64,000 bases of DNA, from assembly GCF_002483205.1 (NCBI RefSeq), contig NZ_DLHM01000004.1:248001-312000 (forward strand). Direction: 5' to 3'. The stretch comes from Flavihumibacter sp. UBA7668 (GTDB lineage Bacteria > Bacteroidota > Bacteroidia > Chitinophagales > Chitinophagaceae). This document shows positions 8,770 through 18,684 of this stretch, one piece after another (the stretch's first letter is position 1; each line of letters starts with the position of its first letter). A model generated the notes under the pieces. That model saw only the letters and a program-made list of their open reading frames with translations, had not been told where the DNA came from and made no database searches. The position numbers and the translations under genes were made by a program.

Positions 8770-9807
8770 TCAGGGCTTCATTTGTTTGATCCATTCACTG
8801 ATCAGTGCTACACCTTCTTTATGAATTTGTTCTCTTCCCAATTCCGGCATTGCAATGCCCGGATCAATCGTATTCATCCGGTAAACAAGAATGGATTTTT
8901 CCGGTTTCCCGGGAACTATTGCATAGGAGAAATTTCCGGATCCTCTGCCAGCAGCAACCGGTGTTTTATGAATACCTAAGGCCGTAGGATCCTGATTGAA
9001 CATATCAAGGTATAACCCCGATGTATTCGCTGGTCCGGTTACACTGTGGCAATGTCCACAGTTTATATCCAGATAAGCCCGGGCCCGCTGATCAATTGAA
9101 CTGCTTTCATCCTCCCAATTGGCATTGGCAGGCACGCCGGAATCCGGCAGGTTTTTTAACCATCCATTTTCAGCCCAGATAAGTAGCTGATTGGCTGAAT
9201 TGGATTCCGAATGAACGGTTTTATTCAAATGCCTTGCACTGATTCCAATTGGCAGAAATTCTTTTCCATTGGTATGACAGCCCTTGCACTGATTTTTATT
9301 GGGGATGGCATAGTGCGTTGTTCTTTTTTTCCCTTTTGAATCAATGTATCCGATTGTTCGGGTATCACCTGCTACGTCATAGTATGCTTCAGTTTGATCT
9401 GCATTCCAGATATACGGCAGTGCATTCCAGCCTGTTTCTTCATGAATCAATAACCTTGTTTCAATCAGGTATCTACCTTTATCAGGTTGCCTGAAATCAA
9501 CAGGATAATAAAAATTCTTAACTAAAACAGTACCTAAAGGTAAATCAAATGGTTTTTTGGCCTGATAAACTGCAGCTTTACCGGGAGGTAAAACCATAAA
9601 CCGAATCTTCTCTGCATAATTGCTGAATAGTGAGCTATTCAACTCATACGGTATAACCCCCGCAGCAGGCTTGAGCTGAGCTATAGGTCCATCAAAAAAT
9701 CCGTATTCGGATAGTTTTTGTTTTGTTACAGATTCTCTAGATGTCTGAAGATGACTCATCAGAAAGATGCAGGCTAAAAGCAGCAGTATGATACTACCTT
9801 TTTTCAT
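8770..9807 (-). CDS. Diheme c-type cytochrome of the HNE_0200/SO2930 type
   Basis: 345 residues starting at the Met of MKKGSIILLL; an upstream in-frame extension lies inside the neighbouring gene. A signal segment covers residues 1-20. Two heme-binding CxxCH motifs are at C174-H178 (CKGCH) and C250-H254 (CGHCH), and a possible axial Met lies in GIAMPELGR near the C-terminus. Architecture and neighbour match an uncharacterised family (TIGR03806, from memory) that regularly pairs with a parallel beta-helix protein. Exported and probably electron-carrying. Its start overlaps the upstream gene stop by 4 bp, so the pair is coupled. Confidence 0.85.
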   Translation of the reverse strand: MKKGSIILLLLACIFLMSHLQTSRESVTKQKLSEYGFFDGPIAQLKPAAGVIPYELNSSLFSNYAEKIRFMVLPPGKAAVYQAKKPFDLPLGTVLVKNFYYPVDFRQPDKGRYLIETRLLIHEETGWNALPYIWNADQTEAYYDVAGDTRTIGYIDSKGKKRTTHYAIPNKNQCKGCHTNGKEFLPIGISARHLNKTVHSESNSANQLLIWAENGWLKNLPDSGVPANANWEDESSSIDQRARAYLDINCGHCHSVTGPANTSGLYLDMFNQDPTALGIHKTPVAAGRGSGNFSYAIVPGKPEKSILVYRMNTIDPGIAMPELGREQIHKEGVALISEWIKQMKP

Positions 9808-10988
9808 TGCAAATTGATAGTAACGGGAATATTCAGAGCACAATTATATCCTTTCATGTCTCTGCTGATTTTCTTGAATCCATTGGCTGCATCAATATTG
9901 GCAAAACTTTCTCCCTGATTATTCTGAATGCAAAGCTGATTTGGAGTAACCGCTTTTTCATCATGAATACCATCATAAATGATATGCGGCACATTTTTTC
10001 CGAACCTTAGTTTAAACCGAAATAGTTTTCCCATACGCCCTTTCATGGTTGCCCGTTGTTTTTTTCGTTCATATACATTGCCATGGATATAAATGTTGGA
10101 TGGATACGGGTAATAGGTGCTGTCATTTATAGGGTTTTCAGTTATATAATAACTGACTACAACCGTTCCTGCCGTTCGATTATTGCTGATTCGGTTTTCA
10201 TATATATCCACATTATTGGCAGCCAGAACCATGATGCCGGTTCCCGGCGGCACCTTTCCCACAATATTTCCTTTTGGAGCAAAATTGACATGATTGTTTT
10301 CATACACCTGATTGTTGTATAATTTGGTAAATCCTCCTTTTTTTACAATCAGATCAGGCAAATCGAACACCAGAATACCACCCGTATTATTAAATGCTTC
10401 GTTGTTATGTACTTCAGCGTAAAGTGAATTTTCAATTTCAATACCGGCCACATTTTCTGTGGCAATCGAATTTCGGACAATGATATGATGGGATTGGCCT
10501 ACATAGATGCCGGCATCACTGGCACCGCGTGCATAACAGCTATCGATCAGCACTCGCTGACATTGGACCGGATAGATTCCATAACCGCCATTAGATGAGT
10601 TGGCTCCCCGGGTCCATTCAGTTTTAACTTGCAGAAAATGAATTCCATCAACCAGTTGGGTTTTAATTGCATCCCCTTTGGTATTTTGAACTGTCAGGTT
10701 TTCCAGACGGATATTGGAACCATTGGTGATTTTAATTCCTTCGGCTCCGGAAATCTGATTGGCAAAATTCAGTATGGTTTTATCCCTTCCTTTTCCACGA
10801 ATGGTTACGCCTTGTTTTCCATCCATCGAAAGGGTGCCTGTCAGGAAGTACGTTCCCTCCGGCAAAAGGACGATTCCATTATTCTCAACTTCAATTAATT
10901 GAGTTTGCAATTTTCGTTGAATATCCTGTTGGGCGGAGGCCGCTATTGCAAGCAGGCTCAGGATAAACAAAAGGGAAGTCTTTTTCAT
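9804..10988 (-). CDS. Secreted parallel beta-helix repeat protein
   Basis: 394 residues with a clear signal peptide (MKKTSLLFILSLLAIAASAQ). From about residue 40 to 310 it is made of beta-helix coils rich in N/G/I/V turns (GITIRGKGRDKT-, NIRLENLTVQNTKGDAI-, GIEIENSLYAEVHNNEAFNNTGG-like), resembling right-handed carbohydrate-binding helices. No catalytic residues of a lyase can be identified. It overlaps the diheme cytochrome gene by 4 bp; this two-gene pairing is a recurrent one of unknown function (TIGR03805 with TIGR03806, from memory). It lies 30 bp downstream of tyrS on the same strand and may share its transcript. Confidence 0.85.
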   Translation of the reverse strand: MKKTSLLFILSLLAIAASAQQDIQRKLQTQLIEVENNGIVLLPEGTYFLTGTLSMDGKQGVTIRGKGRDKTILNFANQISGAEGIKITNGSNIRLENLTVQNTKGDAIKTQLVDGIHFLQVKTEWTRGANSSNGGYGIYPVQCQRVLIDSCYARGASDAGIYVGQSHHIIVRNSIATENVAGIEIENSLYAEVHNNEAFNNTGGILVFDLPDLIVKKGGFTKLYNNQVYENNHVNFAPKGNIVGKVPPGTGIMVLAANNVDIYENRISNNRTAGTVVVSYYITENPINDSTYYPYPSNIYIHGNVYERKKQRATMKGRMGKLFRFKLRFGKNVPHIIYDGIHDEKAVTPNQLCIQNNQGESFANIDAANGFKKISRDMKGYNCALNIPVTINLQ

Positions 10989-11018
10989 ACTGGCAGCTTC
11001 TTCCCTAATTTACGAAAA

Positions 11019-12302
11019 TCAGACGGCCTTTACGAGGAAGTAATTTCTTCTTCCTTTTTGAATCAGATAAAAACGATGGTGTAAGAGTTGGGCTTCCTCT
11101 GGTTTAGTTTCAATACCGGCGATTTTTTCTTTATTCAAACTGATGCCTCCGCTGGCAACCATTTTCCTTGCTTCTCCCTTACTGGGAAAAATACCGGTTT
11201 CGGCAAGGAAGCTCACAATATCCGTTCCTTCTTTGATTTTTTGAAGAGGGAATTCATGTTGGGGTACACCTTCCATTACCTGTAAAAACTGCTCCTCCGA
11301 TAAGCTGAGCAATACCTCTGTAGTGGCATTCCCAAAGAGAATTTCAGAGGCTTTCAGCGCAAATTCATAGTTTTCTTTTCCATGAACAAGGCATGTGATT
11401 TCTTCCGCCAATCTTTTCTGAAGAAGGCGAAGATGGGGTTCTTTTTGGTGTTGTTCGGTTAATTGCTCAATATCGGTTCTGGACAAAAAGGTGAATATTT
11501 TGATCCATTTTATTGCATCCTCATCGGAGGCATTCAGCCAGAACTGATAAAACTGATAAGGCGAGGTTTTGCCAGGATCCAGCCACACATTTCCTTTTTC
11601 TGTTTTTCCGAATTTACCACCATCTGATTTGGTAAGCAGGGGACAGGTAAAAGCAAATGCTTCCCCACCACCCATTCTGCGGATTAGTTCCGATCCGGTT
11701 GTGATATTCCCCCACTGGTCGCTTCCGCCCATCTGGAGTTTACAGTTTTTGTTCTTATTTAGCCAGTAATAATCGTACCCCTGAATCAGCTGATAGGTGA
11801 ATTCAGTAAAACTGATCCCGCTGTCGCCATCAATCCGCTTTTTCACACTGTCCTTCGACATCATATAATTAACCGTAATATGTTTGCCTACATCCCGGAT
11901 AAAGTCGAGAAAACTGATTCCTTTGAACCAGTCGTAGTTGTTGACGATTTCGGCTGAATTGGCCAGTTCCGGGTTGAAATCAAGGAATTTCTCCAGTTGA
12001 GCCCGGATTCCTGTGAGGTTTCTGGCAAGGGTTTCTTCATCCAGCATCTTTCGTTCCTCTGCTTTGAACGAAGGATCTCCAACCATTCCGGTAGCCCCGC
12101 CAATCAATGCAAAAGGCTTATGTCCAGCCTTTTGTAAATGAATTAAAAGAAGAATGGGGACCAGGCTACCAATATGCAAACTATCCGCTGTAGGGTCAAA
12201 ACCAATATAAGCGGCGGTCATTTCCTTGTTCAATTGTTCCTCTGTTCCTGGCATGATATCCTGCAACATGCCTCTCCATCGTAATTCTTCTATTAAATTC
12301 AT
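11019..12302 (-). CDS. tyrS: Tyrosyl-tRNA synthetase
   Basis: 427-residue class I synthetase that charges tRNA-Tyr. Visible are the HIGH-like motif (DSLHIGSLVP), Tyr-binding segments (YDWFKGISFLDF, YQLIQGYDYYWL, MGGSDQWGNITTG), the KMSKS-like loop as KFGKT, and the C-terminal S4-like domain (GEARKMVASGGISLNKEKI). I chose the Met of MNLIEELRWRGM at 12300-12302; nine more in-frame codons upstream are not family-like. It is divergent from the PorV-like gene. Confidence 0.97.
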   Translation of the reverse strand: MNLIEELRWRGMLQDIMPGTEEQLNKEMTAAYIGFDPTADSLHIGSLVPILLLIHLQKAGHKPFALIGGATGMVGDPSFKAEERKMLDEETLARNLTGIRAQLEKFLDFNPELANSAEIVNNYDWFKGISFLDFIRDVGKHITVNYMMSKDSVKKRIDGDSGISFTEFTYQLIQGYDYYWLNKNKNCKLQMGGSDQWGNITTGSELIRRMGGGEAFAFTCPLLTKSDGGKFGKTEKGNVWLDPGKTSPYQFYQFWLNASDEDAIKWIKIFTFLSRTDIEQLTEQHQKEPHLRLLQKRLAEEITCLVHGKENYEFALKASEILFGNATTEVLLSLSEEQFLQVMEGVPQHEFPLQKIKEGTDIVSFLAETGIFPSKGEARKMVASGGISLNKEKIAGIETKPEEAQLLHHRFYLIQKGRRNYFLVKAV

Positions 12303-12424
12303 AAAAAATGCTGCAATTTGCAACAAAACTAACGCAATCGGATTAGCCGGCGAAAGGCAATATTGCCCGGGTGGCGGCGTTATAGTCCATTAGCGAAATC
12401 TTTGCTTATCCTGAAAGTTGACTG

Positions 12425-13540
12425 ATGAACCGAATAAACCGAGGAGTCTTATGTTGTCTTTTGATCATGCCTATGGCATTATCAGCACAGTTTCGAAAAT
12501 ATTCCAATGAATTCCTGAATATAGGAGCGGGCGCCAGAGGGCTGGCCATGGGTTCTGCCCAGGTAGCTTCCGTGTCTGACGGAACAGCAGGTTATTGGAA
12601 TCCTGCTGCGCTGGTTCATGTAAAAGGGCAGGCACAGGTGAATATCATGCATGCCGAATATTTTGCAGGCATCGGGAAATACGATTATGCCAATGTGGCC
12701 ATTCCTTTAAAAGACGGAAAAAGAACCATTGGTCTCTCTGTTCTTCGTTTTGCTGTTGACGATATTCCCAATACGGTGTTTTTGGTGGAACCGGATGGTA
12801 CCATCAATTTTGATAATATCACCACCTTTTCTTCGGCAGATTATGCTTTTCTGTTTTCTTATGCGCAGGAATTAAAAATGAAGGGTTCAACAGATAAAAA
12901 GCTAAACCTGGGATTTAATGCAAAAGTAATTCACCGCAAGGCAGGTGATTTTGCCACAGCATGGGGCTTTGGCTTTGATGCAGGGGTACAGTATATAAAC
13001 AAACGGTTTCAGGCCGGACTTGTTGCCCGGGATGTTACCACCACCTTCAATGCATGGACCTACAATATCAATGATAAGATGAGGGAAGTGTTTTATGTAA
13101 CACAGAATGATGTTCCCGTAAAATCCAATGAATTAACTGCGCCCAAATTGATTGCAGGGGCTTCCTACAATTTTAAACTCAGCAAATCCATCAACCTTCT
13201 TGCTGAAGGAAATCTGGATTTCACGTTTGATGGCCGGAGAAATACCGTCATCAGTTCATCAGCAGTAAGTATTGATCCGAAAATTGGGCTGGAAGCATCG
13301 GTTAAAAACGTATTCTTTGTGCGGGCCGGAATAAATAATTTCCAAAAAGCGCTGGATGATAATGATAGTACCTATAGGAAAAAAGTATGGATTTATCAAC
13401 CAGCTCTGGGTGCGGGATTCCGCTTGCAGAATGTGATGATTGATTACGCATTCACGAATCTCGCCAACCAGTCCAATCCGCTGTATACGCACGTATTTTC
13501 ATTAAAGCTTGACCTGGTCAAGAAAAACAAGAACAAGTAA
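12425..13540 (+). CDS. PorV/PorQ-family outer membrane protein
   Basis: 371 residues with signal peptide (MNRINRGVLCCLLIMPMALSA). The N-terminal mature segment with FLNIGAGARGLAMGSAQVA and GYWNPAAL is a hallmark of PorV/PorQ family beta-barrels. The rest alternates short beta strands in the pattern of a FadL-like barrel and ends in a typical outer membrane C-terminus (YTHVFSLKLDLVK). In type IX secretion PorV binds the PorU sortase and shuttles cargo. The next gene, 11 bp away, encodes a PorU-like protease, so the two probably form a PorUV-type complex. Whether this is the main PorV or a paralogue cannot be told here. Confidence 0.85.
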   Translation: MNRINRGVLCCLLIMPMALSAQFRKYSNEFLNIGAGARGLAMGSAQVASVSDGTAGYWNPAALVHVKGQAQVNIMHAEYFAGIGKYDYANVAIPLKDGKRTIGLSVLRFAVDDIPNTVFLVEPDGTINFDNITTFSSADYAFLFSYAQELKMKGSTDKKLNLGFNAKVIHRKAGDFATAWGFGFDAGVQYINKRFQAGLVARDVTTTFNAWTYNINDKMREVFYVTQNDVPVKSNELTAPKLIAGASYNFKLSKSINLLAEGNLDFTFDGRRNTVISSSAVSIDPKIGLEASVKNVFFVRAGINNFQKALDDNDSTYRKKVWIYQPALGAGFRLQNVMIDYAFTNLANQSNPLYTHVFSLKLDLVKKNKNK

Positions 13541-13551
13541 CTGCTTAGCAT

Positions 13552-16500
13552 ATGCGCATGAAACGAAGGACACATTTTAATCGCCTTTTGATTATGCTGG
13601 TTGTGTTACTGACAACCGGATTGTCGTTAACCGCACAACCGTTTAATAACGAATGGATTGATTTCAGCAAAACCTATTATAAGTTTAAAGTTGGGGCAGA
13701 TGGTTTATACAGAATTCCTGTTAGTACGCTCGATGCAAATGGTTTGAATAATATCCCAGCGGAACAGTTCCGCTTATTCCGAAATGGGCAGGAAGTTCCA
13801 CTTTATACATCAGCAGCAAGCGGTGTGCTGCCTGCGGATGGTTATATAGAATTTTGGGGATTAGCCAATGATGGTGAAACGGATCGGATTCTGTATCGGG
13901 AGCAACAATTCCAGCATCGTACCAGATACAATTTACATACGGATACAGCGGTTTACTTTCTGACAGTTGAGCCAACTTTGTCCAATAAGCGATTTGTATC
14001 CGTTAATAATGATGTGGCTTCCAATACACTGCCATCAGAACCGTATTTTACTTACAAGCTGGCCCGTGATTTTAAGGAGCGATTGAATCCGGGTTTTGCT
14101 GCTGATCTTGAACAGTATGTATTCTCTTCTTCCTATGATAAAGGAGAGTTTTTTTCCAGTAATGAAATTCGTCAACGGATTACCAGACTGGATAATCAGG
14201 CAAATCTTCGTCCGGCTGTAGGTGGACCGGATGCCCGACTTGAATTTGGAGCATTTGGAAATACAACTAAAACAAGAAGGGTTCGGGTAGCACTAAACAA
14301 TACGCAGTTGTATGAAAATTCAATGAATTTCTTTTCTGATTTAGTTGCGGCTGTTACTGTACCAAATGCTCTATTGGCGGGAGGGTCTGCTTCTTTGGCA
14401 TTTACAAATGTACAACCACCTGCGCCTCCAACAGGGCCGGATCCCTATCTGGACCGGATGGTGATTTCGTTTTATGAACTTACTTATGCAAGGGAGTTTA
14501 ACTTTAATAATCAACGAACTTTTTCCTTTGAACTGGAAGCCCGTACCAACGGCTATTTTCTGGAAATCCGAAATTTTAACAGTGGTGGTATAGCACCAGT
14601 TTTATATGATCTTGAAAATCAGGAAAGATATGTAGCTAACACGCAGGTTTCAGGAGTATTCCGATTTGCCTTACCCGGATCTGCAAACACCAGAAAAATG
14701 GTGCTGGTTAGTCAGGCGGCAGCTACCGGTTATCCCTTTTCGGTTACTACTTTAAATTCAAAAACATTTGCGGATTTTTCCAATCCGGGTTTACAGGGTA
14801 ATTACCTTATTATAAGCAATCAGATCTTAATGAATTCATCAGGCGGATCCAATCCGGTGGAAGATTATCGCCAATATAGAAGCAGTGCAACCGGTGGTGG
14901 TTTTAATGCCAAGATTTATGATATTGATGAATTGACAGATCAGTTTGCATTTGGACAGTTGGGACACCCGTTATCAATAAAAAATTTTATTCGATATGCC
15001 AGGGCAAGCTTCTCAAGCCCTCTTCAGAATATATTTTTAATTGGTAAGGGGGTAACATATAATTATTACCGAACATCCTCCAATGTATTATTACGCACTC
15101 AGATTAATGAACTTAATTTATTGCCAACTTTCGGTTTCCCGGGTTCTGATAATTTATTAAGTTCACTATCCTCAAGTGATCCTCTAATTCAAACGCCTAT
15201 AGGCCGCCTTTCTGTTATCAGACCCGGCGAGGTTACGGATTATCTGGAGAAAGTCAAAGAATATGAACAGGTACAACGCACTGTTTCAGGGCAGATAGTG
15301 GACAAGCTCTGGATGAAGAATGTATTACATGTTACCGGAGCAACGGATGCATTGTTAGGAGTTCAATTGTGTAATTACATGTCCACTTACAAAACAATGG
15401 TGGATGATACTTTAACAGGTGCAAATGCAATTGTATTATGCAAAACATCCAGTGGCGATCAGGATCAATCCGGTTCACAGATCATACGTAATAAATTTGA
15501 AGAAGGCATTAGTCTGCTCACTTATTTTGGGCACTCATCTGCAAATACATTGGAATTTAGTATTGAAGATCCGGATGATTACAATAATCAGGGAAAATAT
15601 CCGGTTTTTTCAGTGAACGGATGTTATGCCGGTGATTTTTTTCAATATTCTGTTGGAAGGTTCCAGGTGTATGAAACGCTGACTGAGAAATTTACATTGG
15701 CAAAACAGAAAGGTTCTATTGCATTTATAGCCAGTACCCATTTTGGTGTGGTGAACTATCTTGCTGCTTATCTCAATTCGTTTTACAACCAGATTGGTAA
15801 AACAGACTATGGCCAGAGTGTGGGGTTGGTTATTAAGGATGCCTTATCAGAAATGAAGCAACGGTATTCGCCAATTGATTTTCTTGCCAGAGCACATGCT
15901 GAACAGGTTAACCTACACGGTGATCCGGCATTGGTCATGAATTTTCAGGAGAAACCTGATTATGCCGTGGAAGAATCCACCATTGAAATAAGTCCTTCTT
16001 TTATATCGGTATCGGATGAATCTTTTACAGCGAAGGTTAAATATTATAATATTGGGAAAGCCATTAATGACTCCGTTTTGGTAGAGGTAAAACGAGTTAA
16101 TCCGGATGGTTCCGAACAGGTTTTGTATAATCAAAAAAGAGTAGCACCCAAATTGGTTGATTCCCTGGAGTTTAATCTCCCGATTATTTCAACCATACAT
16201 AAAGGGCAGGGAAGAATAGTTGTTACAATTGATGGCCTTGATGCTATAGTTGAAATGGTTGAGGATAATAATGTTACCTCAAAAACATTTTTTATCTATG
16301 AGGATGAAGCATCTCCGGCTTTTCCATATAATTTTTCAATTGTAACAGATCCATCGCAAAAATTTTATGCTTCAACAGCTAATCCGTTTAGTTCCATGAA
16401 GCAGTATGCTATGGAAATTGATACTACAATTGCGTTTAACTCAACATTAAAAAAATCGGTTACGATAAGCTCAGAAGGCGGATTGCTTGAATTTGATCCG

Positions 16501-18684
16501 CAAATAACGTTCCTGGATAGTGTAGTGTATTATTGGAGAACAGCATTGGTGCCAACTGATGGAATGGAGTACATGTGGAACATTGCAAGTTTTCAATTCA
16601 GAAACAATGGACAATCTGGATTTAATCAATCTCATTTTTACCAGCATCAGGAGTCAGATTTGTTCCAGCTGAATCTGTCTGAAGGTAATAAATGGAGTTT
16701 CGGTACTAAAATCAATACAATTCAGGTACGTCATTCAATGTATCCGACTTCGGGAACAGTTGATAGTGATTTTTCCATATTGCTTAATGATGCTGATTAT
16801 ATTAGTAGTGCATGTCTTGGTCGATCTCTGGTATTTACTGTTATAGACCCAAGAACGATGGCTCCCTGGAAGAATGTTACTGAAAACGGGCAAAACTTGA
16901 ATCGATTCGGAAGCGCTTCTGCAAATTGTGCACCAAGCAGAAATTGGAATTTTGAATTTTCCTACATGACTCCTGCATCCAGAAAATTGATGATGGATAT
17001 GATGGATTCTATTCCGGATGGTTTTTATGTTATTGTACGTTCCTTTGATTATAGCGCTCCGGCTTCTTATAGTGCCACCTGGCGTGGAGATACCACTGTC
17101 TACGGACCCAATAATTCTTTGTATCACAAATTGCTGGCTGCAGGTTTCGCCACTATTGATGATCTGAATGCCCCAAAAACATGGGCGCTGATTTATAAAA
17201 AGAATGACCCTTCCTTTGCAGCCCAATCGAGAGTTTCAACCGGATTATATGATCGATTCTTTATATCTGCAAATTCTCCTTCTCCTGATTCTACAGGCTC
17301 AATTAAATCACCGGCATTTGGGCCGGCTAAATCCTGGAGAGAGCTTCGCTGGAACGGAAATAATCTTGAAACAGATGCTCCGGATCAGATTACTATTCAG
17401 TTGCTGGGTATAAATGGAACAAATGCTCCGGTTGTATTAAAAGAAATAAATGCGGATGATAAAATTGTTGATATTTCCGATATAGATGCAGAGGCATATC
17501 CGTATGTTCAATTACTGATGCAGAATAAGGATGCAATTAATTTCACTCCATTCCAGCTTAATTATTGGAAATTAATTTATGATCCTGTTCCTGAAGGTGC
17601 AATTGTTCCTAAACTGTACCTGGCTGCGAAAGACACGGCTGAATTAGGAGAACCGGTTCAATTTGGCATTGCGTTTAAAAATATTACGAATATTCCATTT
17701 GACAGCCTTAAAGTTAAAATGACGATTTCAGATGCAAATAACGTAACAACTGAGCTTCCTGTTGTCAAACAGAAACCACTGCCAGGACAGGACACGCTTC
17801 GATTTAATTATACCATTGATACAAAAAAATATCCTGGGTTGAATACATTATATGTTGATTTTAATCCTGATTTTGATCAGCCGGAACAATATCGGTTCAA
17901 TAATTTCTTATTCAAAAATCTCTTTGTGAAAGGGGATGCAACCAACCCTTTACTGGATGTTACATTTGATGGAGTGCATATTTTAAATGGAGATATTGTT
18001 TCAGCCAAACCCAGGATTCAAATTAAATTGAAGGATGAATCCAGATACATGCTATTAGAAGACACGTCATTGATGCGTATTCAGGTTAAATTTCCTGATG
18101 GCTCCATAAAAACCTACCGTTTTGATAGCGACACAGTACGTTTTACCCCGGCAGTTGCAGGAACCGATAATACCGCTACGATTGAGTTTACTCCTGCATT
18201 TCTTCAAACATTTGATGAAGAAACAGGAATGGATAGTTATGAATTAACGGTTATTGGAAAAGATGCCAGCAATAATTCTGCCGGCAGAACAGGTTATTCA
18301 ATTGAGTTTAAGGTGGTCAATAAGCCAATGATCTCCAATCTGCTTAATTATCCTAATCCATTCAGTACTTCCACTGCTTTTGTTTTTACATTAACTGGTA
18401 GTGAAGTGCCTACCAATTTCAAGATTCAGATACTTACTGTAACAGGAAAAGTAGTAAGAGAAATTACCGGTGAAGAATTGGGTCCATTGAGAATTGGTCG
18501 CAACATAACTGAGTTTAAATGGGATGGAACTGATCAATTTGGACAAAGATTGGCAAATGGTGTCTATTTGTACAGAGTGGTATCAACACTGAACGGTATG
18601 AAAATGGATAAGTTTAAAACGGATGGAGATAATACAGATAAATACTTCACCCGTGGTTATGGAAAAATGTATCTTATTCGATGA
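13552..18684 (+). CDS. C25 (gingipain-fold) peptidase, PorU-like type IX sortase, 1710 aa
   Basis: Signal peptide at residues 1-28, then a beta-rich pro-region (YYKFKVGADGLYRIPVSTL). The C25 catalytic domain has the expected dyad: H661 in YFGHSS and C691 in VNGCYAGDF, 30 residues apart, close to the spacing in gingipains. Ig-like domains (CARDB-like, near DYAVEESTIEISP and VPKLYLAAKDTAELG) follow. The C-terminal FlgD/CTD-like module starts at NLLNYPNPFSTSTAF and contains GLRIGRN-like, WDGTDQFGQRLANGVYLYRV. It is about 500 residues longer than typical PorU, so a PorU2-type paralogue is likely. It lies downstream of a PorV-like gene and overlaps the next gene by 4 bp. Confidence 0.83.
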   Translation: MRMKRRTHFNRLLIMLVVLLTTGLSLTAQPFNNEWIDFSKTYYKFKVGADGLYRIPVSTLDANGLNNIPAEQFRLFRNGQEVPLYTSAASGVLPADGYIEFWGLANDGETDRILYREQQFQHRTRYNLHTDTAVYFLTVEPTLSNKRFVSVNNDVASNTLPSEPYFTYKLARDFKERLNPGFAADLEQYVFSSSYDKGEFFSSNEIRQRITRLDNQANLRPAVGGPDARLEFGAFGNTTKTRRVRVALNNTQLYENSMNFFSDLVAAVTVPNALLAGGSASLAFTNVQPPAPPTGPDPYLDRMVISFYELTYAREFNFNNQRTFSFELEARTNGYFLEIRNFNSGGIAPVLYDLENQERYVANTQVSGVFRFALPGSANTRKMVLVSQAAATGYPFSVTTLNSKTFADFSNPGLQGNYLIISNQILMNSSGGSNPVEDYRQYRSSATGGGFNAKIYDIDELTDQFAFGQLGHPLSIKNFIRYARASFSSPLQNIFLIGKGVTYNYYRTSSNVLLRTQINELNLLPTFGFPGSDNLLSSLSSSDPLIQTPIGRLSVIRPGEVTDYLEKVKEYEQVQRTVSGQIVDKLWMKNVLHVTGATDALLGVQLCNYMSTYKTMVDDTLTGANAIVLCKTSSGDQDQSGSQIIRNKFEEGISLLTYFGHSSANTLEFSIEDPDDYNNQGKYPVFSVNGCYAGDFFQYSVGRFQVYETLTEKFTLAKQKGSIAFIASTHFGVVNYLAAYLNSFYNQIGKTDYGQSVGLVIKDALSEMKQRYSPIDFLARAHAEQVNLHGDPALVMNFQEKPDYAVEESTIEISPSFISVSDESFTAKVKYYNIGKAINDSVLVEVKRVNPDGSEQVLYNQKRVAPKLVDSLEFNLPIISTIHKGQGRIVVTIDGLDAIVEMVEDNNVTSKTFFIYEDEASPAFPYNFSIVTDPSQKFYASTANPFSSMKQYAMEIDTTIAFNSTLKKSVTISSEGGLLEFDPQITFLDSVVYYWRTALVPTDGMEYMWNIASFQFRNNGQSGFNQSHFYQHQESDLFQLNLSEGNKWSFGTKINTIQVRHSMYPTSGTVDSDFSILLNDADYISSACLGRSLVFTVIDPRTMAPWKNVTENGQNLNRFGSASANCAPSRNWNFEFSYMTPASRKLMMDMMDSIPDGFYVIVRSFDYSAPASYSATWRGDTTVYGPNNSLYHKLLAAGFATIDDLNAPKTWALIYKKNDPSFAAQSRVSTGLYDRFFISANSPSPDSTGSIKSPAFGPAKSWRELRWNGNNLETDAPDQITIQLLGINGTNAPVVLKEINADDKIVDISDIDAEAYPYVQLLMQNKDAINFTPFQLNYWKLIYDPVPEGAIVPKLYLAAKDTAELGEPVQFGIAFKNITNIPFDSLKVKMTISDANNVTTELPVVKQKPLPGQDTLRFNYTIDTKKYPGLNTLYVDFNPDFDQPEQYRFNNFLFKNLFVKGDATNPLLDVTFDGVHILNGDIVSAKPRIQIKLKDESRYMLLEDTSLMRIQVKFPDGSIKTYRFDSDTVRFTPAVAGTDNTATIEFTPAFLQTFDEETGMDSYELTVIGKDASNNSAGRTGYSIEFKVVNKPMISNLLNYPNPFSTSTAFVFTLTGSEVPTNFKIQILTVTGKVVREITGEELGPLRIGRNITEFKWDGTDQFGQRLANGVYLYRVVSTLNGMKMDKFKTDGDNTDKYFTRGYGKMYLIR

